From Candidatus Bathyarchaeota archaeon (GTDB taxonomy: Archaea; Thermoproteota; CALKCG01; B24; DRYS01), in the NCBI GenBank assembly GCA_018396535.1, contig JAGTQC010000004.1, positions 62,001 through 126,000 of the forward strand: a DNA stretch of 64,000 nt, read 5' to 3'. Below, piece by piece: positions 17,078 through 25,226 of the stretch (position 1 is its first letter; every line of letters starts with the position of its first letter). The notes below the pieces were generated by a model. The model saw nothing but the letters and a program-made list of their open reading frames with translations, had not been told where the DNA came from and made no database searches. The position numbers were made by a program, and so were the translations under genes.

Positions 17078-18310
17078 CTACTCTTTAATAGGATGTACTC
17101 TCGTTTTCAGCTTCTCCTCCTCTACAGCTACAAGCTTCTCTAGTATGGATACAGCATATTCAACCTCATCCCTACCTATAACTAGTGGTGGTAGTAGCCT
17201 TACCGTAGTCCTGCCAGAGTATAGTATAAGAAGACCATTAGCTGCTGCACCTAGAACTACATCCTTTACAGGTAGTCTTAGATCGAAAGCCAGCATCAAG
17301 CCTAAGCCTCTTATCTCCCTAACAACTCTATACTTGGATAATCTATCTTGTAGCATACGCTTGAATATAGATCCGATCTCCGATGCTCTTTCTGCTAGAT
17401 TCTCGGAGATCAGTACGTCTATAGTAGCTGAACCAGCTGCGCAAGCTATAGGGTTCCCTCCGAAGGTTGACGTATGTTCACCTATGGATAGCTTATCCAT
17501 TATATCCTTTGATGCTATCGTAGCCCCTATCGGTATACCTGATGCTAAACCTTTAGCTACGCATAGTATATCTGGTATCACCCCCCAGTGTTGAGAAGCC
17601 CACATTTTTCCAGTCCTACAAAGACCGCATTGAATTTCATCAACTATCAAGAGTATACCCTTTTCATCACATACCTCCCTAACCTCCCTTAGATAGCTAT
17701 CTGGAGGTATCTTTACACCCGCCTCACCCTGTACCGGCTCTACTACCACGGCTGCTACGTCATTAGTAGCTAAGCTTCTCAGTTTATCTATATCACCATA
17801 GGGTGCAAATCTAACTTCCCCTATCAATGGTTCGAAGGGGCGTCTATAATCCTCACGCCATGTAACCGATAAGGCGCCCATAGTCTTACCATGATAACCC
17901 CCCATCATCGATATGAAAACCTTTCTACCCGTATACTTCCTAGCAATCTTTAAAGCTGCTTCGATAGCTTCGGCTCCACTATTAGATAGGAAGACTTTAT
18001 CTAAGCCTCTCGGAGCTATCGATACAAGCTTCTCTATGAATTCAGCTCTAGCATCGTTATACATCGATCCATGGCATACTATAAGTTTCTCAGCTTGTCT
18101 TACTATAGCTTCTACTATTTTAGGATGACAATGCCCTACGAGAGCAACACCATATCCACTCATACAATCTACATACTCCCTACCATCGGCATCCCATATT
18201 TTAGCTCCTCTACCCCTGATAGCGACTACAGGAATCTTGCTATATGTTGGTGCTAGTATTCTATTCTCCACATCCACTACTCTATGCTGGTCTACATCGT
18301 ATTTACCCAT
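17078..18310 (-). CDS. lysJ: Acetylornithine/LysW-aminoadipate-semialdehyde aminotransferase (LysJ/ArgD)
   Basis: Class-III PLP aminotransferase of 410 residues. The PLP lysine is in CVAKGLASGIPIGA and the cofactor Asp in LIVDEIQCGLCRTG; SNSGAEAIEAALKIAR and YHGKTMGALS are also typical. In archaea with LysW the same enzyme can act in both lysine and ornithine synthesis. It lies 17 bases downstream of the matching reductase and upstream of the homoisocitrate-type dehydrogenase, so it belongs to an amino-acid operon. Start ATG 18310. Carrier-protein genes (LysW, LysX, LysZ) are not in the window, so lysine versus arginine cannot be settled. Confidence 0.88.
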   Translation of the reverse strand: MGKYDVDQHRVVDVENRILAPTYSKIPVVAIRGRGAKIWDADGREYVDCMSGYGVALVGHCHPKIVEAIVRQAEKLIVCHGSMYNDARAEFIEKLVSIAPRGLDKVFLSNSGAEAIEAALKIARKYTGRKVFISMMGGYHGKTMGALSVTWREDYRRPFEPLIGEVRFAPYGDIDKLRSLATNDVAAVVVEPVQGEAGVKIPPDSYLREVREVCDEKGILLIVDEIQCGLCRTGKMWASQHWGVIPDILCVAKGLASGIPIGATIASKDIMDKLSIGEHTSTFGGNPIACAAGSATIDVLISENLAERASEIGSIFKRMLQDRLSKYRVVREIRGLGLMLAFDLRLPVKDVVLGAAANGLLILYSGRTTVRLLPPLVIGRDEVEYAVSILEKLVAVEEEKLKTRVHPIKE

Positions 18311-18327
18311 ATCCTATACGCATCCTC

Positions 18328-19377
18328 CTAAACAGGGTGTAAACTAGGTATTCTAAGAGCTTCCGTTTCATCGAAACCGAACATTATATTCATACATTGA
18401 ACCGCAGATCCGGCTGCACCTTTAACCAGGTTATCTATAGCTGATAATACTACGATTCTACCTGTATGCTCATCTATCTCGAAACCTATATCGCAAAAGT
18501 TTGATCCTACAACAGCTTTAGGATCCGGATACCTGAATAACCCCTTCCTATCCCTTACGAATCTTATGAACGGCTCGCCTCTATAAAACCCTCTATATAT
18601 CTTCCATAGATCTTTAATATCTAGGCTTCTAGTAGGGTATACATGGCATGTAGCTAATATACCTCTAACCATATCTACTGCATGAGCTGAAAAACCAACT
18701 TTAACAGGGTTTCCAAGCTTTCCAAGCTCCTGCTCTATCTCTGCTACATGTCTATGTCCTGCAGGAGCATAGGGTCTAACTACGTTAGCTCTCTCAGAAT
18801 GGTGTGATGATAAGCTTCTAGATAGGCCGGCTCCAGAAGAGCCTATCTTAACATCGACTACTAGATAATCACCTTGTATAAGCTTCTCTTTAGCTAGGGG
18901 GGCGAGTCCTAGTATAGCTGCTGTAGCCATGCATCCTGGGCATGCAATTAGTCTAGCTGAACGTATCCTATCTCTGTAAAGCTCTGGTAAGCCGTATACA
19001 GCCTCCTCTAGGAGTTTAGGATAGGGGTGGCTCCAATTATACCATCTCCTATATTCATCCGGATTTTTAAGCCTGAAATCTGGGCTTAAATCTATAACCC
19101 TGATACCTGATTCTAGAAGTTTAGGTGTAAGTTCAGATGAAACTTTAGCAGGTGTTGATAGGAATACTACATCGCATTTCGTAAGCCTATCTATATTAGG
19201 TATTTCGAATCTGAGCATGGTTAAGCCTCTAAGATTTGGATGTACTGTGTGAAGATATTCTCCAGCGTTAGTTCTAGATGTAGCTATCTCTAATTCTACA
19301 TTCCTATGTGTTAGGAGTATTCTAAGTAGTTCTCCTCCTGTAAAACCTGATGCGCCTACCACCGCTACCTTAACCAT
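18328..19377 (-). CDS. lysY: N-acetyl-gamma-glutamyl-phosphate / LysW-aminoadipyl-phosphate reductase (ArgC/LysY)
   Basis: NADP-dependent reductase of about 349 residues that turns the acyl phosphate into a semialdehyde, the step before LysJ/ArgD. The Rossmann motif VAVVGASGFTGGELLRIL opens the protein, and the catalytic Cys is in IACPGCMATA. SGAGLSR and the dimerisation part GHRHVAEIEQELG are further markers. The frame runs to a GTG at 19386, but that GTG is part of GAGGTG (19384-19389), a Shine-Dalgarno-like site placed 6 bases before ATG 19377, which I therefore take as the start. It is first in the minus-strand operon with lysJ. Confidence 0.88.
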   Translation of the reverse strand: MVKVAVVGASGFTGGELLRILLTHRNVELEIATSRTNAGEYLHTVHPNLRGLTMLRFEIPNIDRLTKCDVVFLSTPAKVSSELTPKLLESGIRVIDLSPDFRLKNPDEYRRWYNWSHPYPKLLEEAVYGLPELYRDRIRSARLIACPGCMATAAILGLAPLAKEKLIQGDYLVVDVKIGSSGAGLSRSLSSHHSERANVVRPYAPAGHRHVAEIEQELGKLGNPVKVGFSAHAVDMVRGILATCHVYPTRSLDIKDLWKIYRGFYRGEPFIRFVRDRKGLFRYPDPKAVVGSNFCDIGFEIDEHTGRIVVLSAIDNLVKGAAGSAVQCMNIMFGFDETEALRIPSLHPV

Positions 19378-19512
19378 AGGGTACACCTCTCGATTATACA
19401 GTCTTAGTTGGGTATCCTAACCGGATGACAGATATATCTACTGATAAACTTTCCCCTTTTATGAAGGGTAAAGTTAAAATATAGGGTTGATGAAATGCTG
19501 CATAGCTAGGGT

Positions 19513-19806
19513 ATGGAGGTAAAGATAGTAGAGGAGAGGTATAACCCACTGTTATGTAGGAGGGAGATAAGGTTTCTAGTCGAGCATAGGGGTAGATCTA
19601 CGCCTATCAAATTCGAGGTTAGGAAGTATCTAGCTGCTATGTTTAATACAGATCTAAGCCTAGTATACATCATAAGGTTTGTTACTAAAACTTCGACTAA
19701 CCTATCTGAAGGTCTATGCCATGTATATGATAGTAAGGAGTATGTAGAACGTCTAGTACCAGATTTTATACGGAGGAAGAATGAGTCTACGCAATCTGGA
19801 GGTTGA
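19513..19806 (+). CDS. rps24e: Small ribosomal subunit protein eS24
   Basis: eS24 of 97 residues. Family signature: NPLLCRREIRFLVEHRGRST, and RKYLAAMFN followed by VYIIRF-TKTSTN. It is an archaeal/eukaryotic-only ribosomal protein near the body of the small subunit. Start ATG 19513. It is followed after 6 bases by eS31, a pair conserved in archaea. Confidence 0.95.
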   Translation: MEVKIVEERYNPLLCRREIRFLVEHRGRSTPIKFEVRKYLAAMFNTDLSLVYIIRFVTKTSTNLSEGLCHVYDSKEYVERLVPDFIRRKNESTQSGG

Positions 19807-19812
19807 TAGAGG

Positions 19813-20013
19813 GTGGCTAGCTCTAGAAGGAAGAGGGGGTTATGGTCTCTATTCGAGTATGATTATAGGACTGGAGTTATAAAGCTTAAAGCAGAGTATT
19901 GTCCACGTTGTAGATCTATCATGGCATTCCATAAGGAGCCTGTAGCTAGATGGTATTGTGGTAGATGCCATTATACAGAGTATGTTAGGATTAGGAGGAG
20001 GGCGTCAACCTAG
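19813..20013 (+). CDS. rps27ae: Small ribosomal subunit protein eS31
   Basis: Zinc-ribbon ribosomal protein of 66 residues, the counterpart of eukaryotic S27a without the ubiquitin part. Zinc ligands are CPRC and CGRC (about residues 31-34 and 49-52). The start is GTG 19813. It is in one message with eS24. Confidence 0.94.
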   Translation: MASSRRKRGLWSLFEYDYRTGVIKLKAEYCPRCRSIMAFHKEPVARWYCGRCHYTEYVRIRRRAST

Positions 20014-20054
20014 CTATCTAGGCTCAAACATATAAGGAACCCTATAATATATGG

Positions 20055-20816
20055 ATGTTTAAGGTTATGAAGACTCTACTTCAAGTCGAGAATCTATCTG
20101 TGAATGTAGGATCTACATGTATAATTAGAGGGTTAAACCTATCCGTCGATAAGGGTGAGGTTATCCTACTCTTAGGTCCAAACGGGTCTGGTAAATCTAC
20201 ATTCCTCCATGCGTTGATAGGTGATCCGAGGTATAGGATATCGTCTGGTAGGATAATATTCGATGGTATAGATGTATCATCGATGCCTATGACGGATAGG
20301 GTTAAGCTAGGGTTGAGTTTAGGTTTACAGTTTCCACCTAGGATTAAGGGTATAACTCTAAGATTTCTAGCTGAGAGGATTTTAGAGAGGAGGGGTGTTA
20401 CCAGTAGTGTTATCAGTAGCGTTATCGAGGGGTATTCGCGTATGTTGAATCTTGGTGGTCTTCTCGATAAGGATCTTTATGTAGGTTTTAGTGGTGGGGA
20501 GATTAAGAGAGCTGAGCTTATGATTACGCTTATCCAAGCTCCTAAGCTTCTTATGCTTGATGAACCTGATTCCGGTGTTGATGTAGAGAATCTAGCTTTG
20601 GTAGGTTCGGCTATTTCGAAATATCTATCTGAGGATGTTGGTAGATCTGCGATTATAATAACGCATACAGGGTATATAGCTAGGTATGTTAAAGCTACTA
20701 AAGCATATGTTATGGTGAATGGTAGGATAGTATGTAGGGGTGATCCTGAGATCCTTGTATCTAATATCCTAGAGCATGGGTTTGAGAAATGTTTTAGATG
20801 TGAGGGGATGATCTAG
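20055..20816 (+). CDS. sufC: Fe-S cluster assembly ATPase SufC
   Basis: ABC-type ATPase of 253 residues of the SUF scaffold complex. Walker A is GPNGSGKST, the signature is FSGGEIKR, and Walker B runs into the SufC-specific MLDEPDSGVD. SufC works with the SufB scaffold to build [4Fe-4S] clusters for proteins such as the ferredoxin and the pyruvate oxidoreductase of this genome. ATG 20055 gives MFKVMKTLLQVENL; ATG 20067 (MKTLLQVENL) is an equally plausible start. The sufB start GTG directly follows the sufC stop codon. Confidence 0.95.
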   Translation: MFKVMKTLLQVENLSVNVGSTCIIRGLNLSVDKGEVILLLGPNGSGKSTFLHALIGDPRYRISSGRIIFDGIDVSSMPMTDRVKLGLSLGLQFPPRIKGITLRFLAERILERRGVTSSVISSVIEGYSRMLNLGGLLDKDLYVGFSGGEIKRAELMITLIQAPKLLMLDEPDSGVDVENLALVGSAISKYLSEDVGRSAIIITHTGYIARYVKATKAYVMVNGRIVCRGDPEILVSNILEHGFEKCFRCEGMI

Positions 20817-22028
20817 GTGAAGTCGAGGAAGGTTAGGGATGATCTTAGAGAGAGAGCTTTATCAGCTTTATCCAAACCCTCAACCTACGGTTTAGATATA
20901 GATTTATCAAGATTCACAGCTAGCCTAGGCTCAGATATCATGGATATAGAATCATATACAGATGCTATGCTATCCGTAGGGGTTGATCCTGAAGAGAGGG
21001 GGAGGGGTGGAAGCTACTATCAGATAGATAATGTAGCCGCATACTCCTCATCAAGATATAAAGGATTGATAGTGAAGCCTATAAGCGAAGCATTAGAAGA
21101 TGAATCTATCCTAGAATACTACTGGAAAGCAGTACCGGTAGATCTAGATAAGTATACAGCTACAGCCTTCCTATACGAGAAGGATGGATACTATATAGAG
21201 GTTAAGGATAGAGTCGAGATACCCATACCTGTACAAGCATGCATACTGTTAAAAAGCCCATCACTTATACAAGTCCCACATAACATAGTAGTAGTAGGTG
21301 AAGGATCCAAACTACACCTAATAACCGGGTGTACAGTAGCTAGAGAGAATCCGGGAGTACATATAGGAATATCAGAATTCTATGTTAAGAAGAATGGGCT
21401 CCTAACATTCACTATGATACATAGCTGGAGTAAGGGTATGCATATACGTCCAAGAACAATCGTATACGTAGAGGATGGAGGAATATTCATAAGCCAATAC
21501 ATATCAACATCGCTAGTAGATTCCATACAATCATACCCTACCATCCATCTAGTAGGAGAGAATAGCAGCTCCCACCTCTCATCGATAATAATCGGTAGAG
21601 GCTCATCGCATATAGATATAGGTGGAGCTATAGAGCTTAAAGCTCCAGGATCCACAGGCGAGGTTACATCTAGGGTTATATCTATGGATGAGAGTAGGAT
21701 TACATCTAGAGGTAGAATATCAGGGTTTATACGAGGAGTAAAGGGGCATATAGAATGTAGAGGACTCATACTCTCAGAAAACTCATCCATATACGCTATA
21801 CCAGAACTAGAAGCTAAAGCATACGATGTACAGCTAACACATGAAGCAGCTGTAGGTAGGATAGCAGAAGAGGAGATAATATACCTAATGGCTAAAGGAT
21901 TCACAGAGGATGAAGCTAGATCTATGATAATAAGAGGATTCCTACAACCTAAGATCCCTATACCACTACCTAGACAATTGGTAGACTATCTATCCATGGC
22001 TATGGAGAAGATAGCGTATGCACTTTAA
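20817..22028 (+). CDS. sufB: Fe-S cluster assembly scaffold SufB/SufD family
   Basis: SufBD-core protein of 403 residues with the parallel beta-helix pattern (ISQYISTSLVDSIQ, VTSRVISMDESRITSRGRIS) and the C-terminal family block YDVQLTHEAAVGRIAEEEII followed by YLMAKGFTEDEARSMIIRGF. Only one SufBD gene follows sufC here, as in many archaea, where a SufB2C2 complex is thought to be the minimal system. Start GTG 20817. Its last 11 bases overlap the riboflavin kinase gene. Confidence 0.93.
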   Translation: MKSRKVRDDLRERALSALSKPSTYGLDIDLSRFTASLGSDIMDIESYTDAMLSVGVDPEERGRGGSYYQIDNVAAYSSSRYKGLIVKPISEALEDESILEYYWKAVPVDLDKYTATAFLYEKDGYYIEVKDRVEIPIPVQACILLKSPSLIQVPHNIVVVGEGSKLHLITGCTVARENPGVHIGISEFYVKKNGLLTFTMIHSWSKGMHIRPRTIVYVEDGGIFISQYISTSLVDSIQSYPTIHLVGENSSSHLSSIIIGRGSSHIDIGGAIELKAPGSTGEVTSRVISMDESRITSRGRISGFIRGVKGHIECRGLILSENSSIYAIPELEAKAYDVQLTHEAAVGRIAEEEIIYLMAKGFTEDEARSMIIRGFLQPKIPIPLPRQLVDYLSMAMEKIAYAL

Positions 22029-22431
22029 ATACAGTAGATATACCACCCTATATGGCTTAATCGTATCTGGGAGAGGCGTCGCATCCAAATTCACATCATA
22101 CCGATGGTTCAAAGAATTTATAAGAGATAGATTCGGATTCACACCCACACCAGGCACCCTAAACATACTACTAGCACCTAGATCATCCATCATCCTCCAA
22201 AAAATTCTATCAAACCCTAACCTAGGAGTTAAGCTAGAACCCCCAGAAGGATTCAAACCAGCAGTACTATTCAAAGCTAGCATACTAGGCGTACCATCAG
22301 CTCTAGTACACCCAATCATAGAAGGTAGACGTATAGAGCTCGCCGAATTCGTATCACCAGTAAACTTTAGAAGATCATTCAACCTAAAGGATCTAACACC
22401 AATACTCGTACAGCTAGATATAGATAAATAG
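22018..22431 (+). CDS. ribK: CTP-dependent riboflavin kinase (RibK)
   Basis: Archaeal riboflavin kinase of 137 residues (formerly DUF120), which makes FMN using CTP instead of ATP. Family elements: LYGLIVSGRGVASKF at the N-terminus, FGFTPTPGTLNILL, and LSEFVSP-like LAEFVSPVNFR near the C-terminus. Start ATG 22018 lies inside the end of sufB (11-base overlap), so translation is probably coupled. The pairing of Fe-S assembly with FMN supply is unusual but may be incidental. A candidate structured RNA follows. Confidence 0.9.
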   Translation: MHFKYSRYTTLYGLIVSGRGVASKFTSYRWFKEFIRDRFGFTPTPGTLNILLAPRSSIILQKILSNPNLGVKLEPPEGFKPAVLFKASILGVPSALVHPIIEGRRIELAEFVSPVNFRRSFNLKDLTPILVQLDIDK

Positions 22432-22451
22432 CTGTAAGCATAACACATATA

Positions 22452-22534
22452 TTAGGCGATGAAGATTCTCCTCGCCGCTCCAGTCTGATGAGCTGCGGGG
22501 GCTCGGTGAAGACGCCTGCGACAACAGAGCCTAA
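22452..22534 (+). ncRNA. Candidate structured RNA between ribK and the PHP gene
   Basis: A GC-rich block in an otherwise AT-leaning spacer. Its outer ends are complementary: TTAGGC (22452-22457) with GCCTAA (22529-22534). Inner options are AGGCG (22454-22458) with CGCCT (22513-22517), GGCGA with TCGCC, and GAGC or GCCG with GCTC or CGGT. CTGATGAG (22484-22491) would sit in a terminal loop like the L7Ae-binding K-loop of archaeal H/ACA guides, and ACA (22521-22523) follows the CGCCT arm by 3 bases. This best fits an H/ACA-like guide RNA, but the folds compete. Box C/D guide, or a leader for the downstream PHP gene, are alternatives. Strand is inferred from the CTGATGAG element. Confidence 0.35.
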
Positions 22535-22584
22535 CCCCCACATAGTAAACGTTTAAATCAGTATAGAACAAGCTATCTACCCCT

Positions 22585-23613
22585 ATGTACCATCTATCCA
22601 CCGATAAGCTTATCGAAGCTAAAGCTATGCTCCACAGTCATAGCACAGCTTCAGATGGTAGACTCCAACCTATAAAGGTTATAGAATACTACCGCTCAAA
22701 CGGTTTCAAAATAGTATCGCTAACCGATCATGGTAAGATAACAAAGCTAGATCAACCCCAAAACTGTATATTCATACCAGGCGTAGAGGTATCCGCAGGT
22801 AGATCTAAACTCGGCGAGCCATACCATATAGTAGCTCTCATGATCGAAGATGAAAGTATACTAGAAGCTAAGGATAACCCTCAAGAATTAATCGATAGAA
22901 TATCAAGCTCCGGAGGCTTATCCTTCATAGCCCACCCCCACTGGTCGAACCTAGTCTACGAAGATCTAGCAGAGCTTAAGGGGTACATAGGTATAGAAAT
23001 CTACAATACAGGCTGCGAAGTCGAGGTATCCAAAGGCTTCTCCACAACATACTGGGATAACATACTATCAAACAACCCCCGTATACTAGGATTAGCTGTG
23101 GATGATGCTCACAGATATACAACACCCCCGATCGACTCCCTAGGAGGATGGGTTACCCTCCTAATCGATGAAGAAAGCTGCGATTCAGCTATCGATGCTC
23201 TCAAGCATGGCAGATTCTACTCATCGATGGGTCCTGAGATAAAGCTTCTAGAAGCCTCCGATAACTCTATAGATATAGTATCATCACCTGTGGAGAAGGT
23301 TTCGATAATATCTGTTAACGGTAAGGGTTTCAGTCTAGCTATACCCGATCTAAGATTACTCATAAGATTATGGAAGGATAAGGAGGGGAGGCGGAGCATA
23401 GAGAATATAGTTTCATCGATCGACGTAGATGTAGGAAGGGAGGGTGAGGTTATAATGGTGGAATCAAGGTATGGTAAGATACGATTCATAATCGCTAGTG
23501 GAGGAATAACAAGCTTCTCCTGGAGGGGGAGGCTAGGATCAAAGTATATCAGAATCGAGGTTATGGATTACAACGGTCGTAGAGCATGGTCAAACCCTAT
23601 ACCTACATATTGA
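22585..23613 (+). CDS. PHP-domain metal-dependent phosphoesterase-like protein
   Basis: Protein of 342 residues with an N-terminal PHP domain. Metal-binding motifs appear in order: HSHSTASDG (about 18-26), LTDHGK, PGVEVSAG, FIAHPHW and VDDAHR. The PHP part spans about residues 14-225 and the C-terminal 115 residues form an unassigned beta-rich tail. PHP enzymes hydrolyse phosphate esters (nucleotides, histidinol phosphate, cyclic phosphates); this one is closest in layout to stand-alone PHP phosphoesterases. Start ATG 22585. It may share a message with the gamma-glutamyltransferase gene 94 bases downstream, though a new promoter there is possible. Confidence 0.85.
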   Translation: MYHLSTDKLIEAKAMLHSHSTASDGRLQPIKVIEYYRSNGFKIVSLTDHGKITKLDQPQNCIFIPGVEVSAGRSKLGEPYHIVALMIEDESILEAKDNPQELIDRISSSGGLSFIAHPHWSNLVYEDLAELKGYIGIEIYNTGCEVEVSKGFSTTYWDNILSNNPRILGLAVDDAHRYTTPPIDSLGGWVTLLIDEESCDSAIDALKHGRFYSSMGPEIKLLEASDNSIDIVSSPVEKVSIISVNGKGFSLAIPDLRLLIRLWKDKEGRRSIENIVSSIDVDVGREGEVIMVESRYGKIRFIIASGGITSFSWRGRLGSKYIRIEVMDYNGRRAWSNPIPTY

Positions 23614-23707
23614 TGTATACCGTACCTCCCACACTCGCTAATACGAATCCCTACTAAACGTTTTAGAATTAGAATTTTATACAATACATGGCATAGCGTA
23701 TAGTAGA

Positions 23708-25210
23708 ATGCCTGTAAAAGTATCTATAGGACGTAGAGGTATCATAGCCGATCATCCTATAGCTGTTAAGGTAGGATTAGATATTATAGAGGATGGAGGC
23801 AACATCTTCGATACCGCTATATCCGTAAGCGCTGCTCTCTCAGTCGTCCAGCCGCAGATGAGTGGACCCGGTGGTGATGGCTTCATACTAGGATTCCTCG
23901 ATGATGAAGTTATAGCCTACGCATCCTCAGGCGCATCCCCTAGCGGATTCGATACAGATAGGTATCTCGAAGAGAAGCCTACTAGAGGCCCCTTAACAGT
24001 AACGATACCCGGTCTCGTATATCTATGGGGCTACCTCTACGAAAACTACGCATCCCTACCCTTAGAGAAGCTTCTGAAACCAGCTATAGATCTAGCCTAC
24101 AACGGATTCTATGCAGGCTGGCTCCTATCATCCTCATCCAAAGCTTATGAAATAGATCTAGATAGCTATGAGTGGAGAAGGTATTTCAAAGGTTTAAAGC
24201 TAGGGGATCTCGTAGTCAATAAAGAGCTAGCTAGAACATTGAAGCTTATAGCTTCTAGAGGTTGGAGAGAATTCTATGAAGGTGAACTCGCTGAGGAGAT
24301 GGTAGCTCAGCTTAGAGAGCAGGGTGTAGGCGTATGTATAGACGATTTTAGAAATCATAGAGGTATAGAGGTTAAGCCTCTAAAACTCGAGGCTGACGAT
24401 CAGATACTATACGAGCTTCCCCCTAATACCCAAGGTGTAGCTACGCTTCAATCGATAACCGCTCTATACGAGCTCGGTATGAGTAGGCTAGCATTCGATG
24501 ATAGTGAGAGGATAAAGGCTTGGAGTAAACCTATAGAGAGGATATACTGGTTTAGGGATACGTTTCTAGGCGACCCAGGCTTCATGAAGATCGATATAGA
24601 AGATTATAAAACATTCTCATCCATAGAGAAGCTTCAACAGATCGAAGCATGCAGGGATCCTCCTAGCGGGATAGGTGATACAACATTCTTCGTAGTATCT
24701 GATAGCGATGTTATCCTAGGCTTCATACAAAGCCTATTCCACCCATTCGGATCAGGTCTTATAGCTGGAGGCTTCCCCATACAGAATCGTGGAGTCGGCT
24801 TCGCTAAAGAAAGAGGTTTACCGAATAGCCCAGCACCATGCAAGAAGCCCCTCCATACACTATCGATCTTAGCTATCGAAAACGAGGATAGGAAGTATAT
24901 AGTAGGATGCGTAGGAGGTGATGTTAGACCTCAGCTTCATTTAAGAGTCTACGAGAATATATTCATCTACAAGATGAATCCTGTAGAAGCCGTGGATGCT
25001 CCAAGATTCATGTACACCGTACCTAGGGGTATACAGAAGGTGATCGTCGAGGAGCCGTTGAAGCCTCCCAGATTATCGAGTAGCATAGAAGCAGTACAAG
25101 TCGGGTATTATGGTAGCCCAGGCTACGTTCACGTAGCAGTACTCGATAAGGGGAGAACGCTACTAGCTAGCGATCCTAGAAGCGAGGGTATAGCGTTAGC
25201 TATCCGATAA
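23708..25210 (+). CDS. ggt: Gamma-glutamyltransferase family protein
   Basis: N-terminal nucleophile hydrolase of 500 residues. The N-terminal block GGNIFDTAISVSAALSVVQP and SGPGGDGFILGF is typical of Ggt. The self-cleavage site and nucleophile Thr are expected in GIGDTTFFVVSDSD at about residue 325, giving a large subunit and a small subunit of about 175 residues that contains SLFHPFGSGLIAGGFPIQNR. The family moves gamma-glutamyl groups from glutathione-like compounds; archaea usually lack glutathione, so the natural substrate is open. No signal peptide is visible, so it should act in the cytoplasm, unlike many bacterial Ggt. Start ATG 23708. Confidence 0.9.
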   Translation: MPVKVSIGRRGIIADHPIAVKVGLDIIEDGGNIFDTAISVSAALSVVQPQMSGPGGDGFILGFLDDEVIAYASSGASPSGFDTDRYLEEKPTRGPLTVTIPGLVYLWGYLYENYASLPLEKLLKPAIDLAYNGFYAGWLLSSSSKAYEIDLDSYEWRRYFKGLKLGDLVVNKELARTLKLIASRGWREFYEGELAEEMVAQLREQGVGVCIDDFRNHRGIEVKPLKLEADDQILYELPPNTQGVATLQSITALYELGMSRLAFDDSERIKAWSKPIERIYWFRDTFLGDPGFMKIDIEDYKTFSSIEKLQQIEACRDPPSGIGDTTFFVVSDSDVILGFIQSLFHPFGSGLIAGGFPIQNRGVGFAKERGLPNSPAPCKKPLHTLSILAIENEDRKYIVGCVGGDVRPQLHLRVYENIFIYKMNPVEAVDAPRFMYTVPRGIQKVIVEEPLKPPRLSSSIEAVQVGYYGSPGYVHVAVLDKGRTLLASDPRSEGIALAIR

Positions 25211-25226
25211 CCATAGCTATCATACA

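Noticed and set aside
22454-22500. GGCGATGA...CTGATG as a fluoride (crcB) riboswitch
   Set aside because: The required pairing between the bases after GGCGATG and those after CTGATG is missing, and no fluoride exporter gene follows.
22470-22520. CTGATGAG followed by GGTGAAG as a hammerhead ribozyme core
   Set aside because: The hammerhead core needs stem II closed by G-C and then GAAA; here the bases after the possible stem are GGTGAAG, and no cleavage triplet with a matching stem is found.
22455-22531. Box C/D guide RNA reading of the same region
   Set aside because: A C-like box (GCGATGA) and one CTGA are present, but D' and C' would overlap and there is no closing D box.
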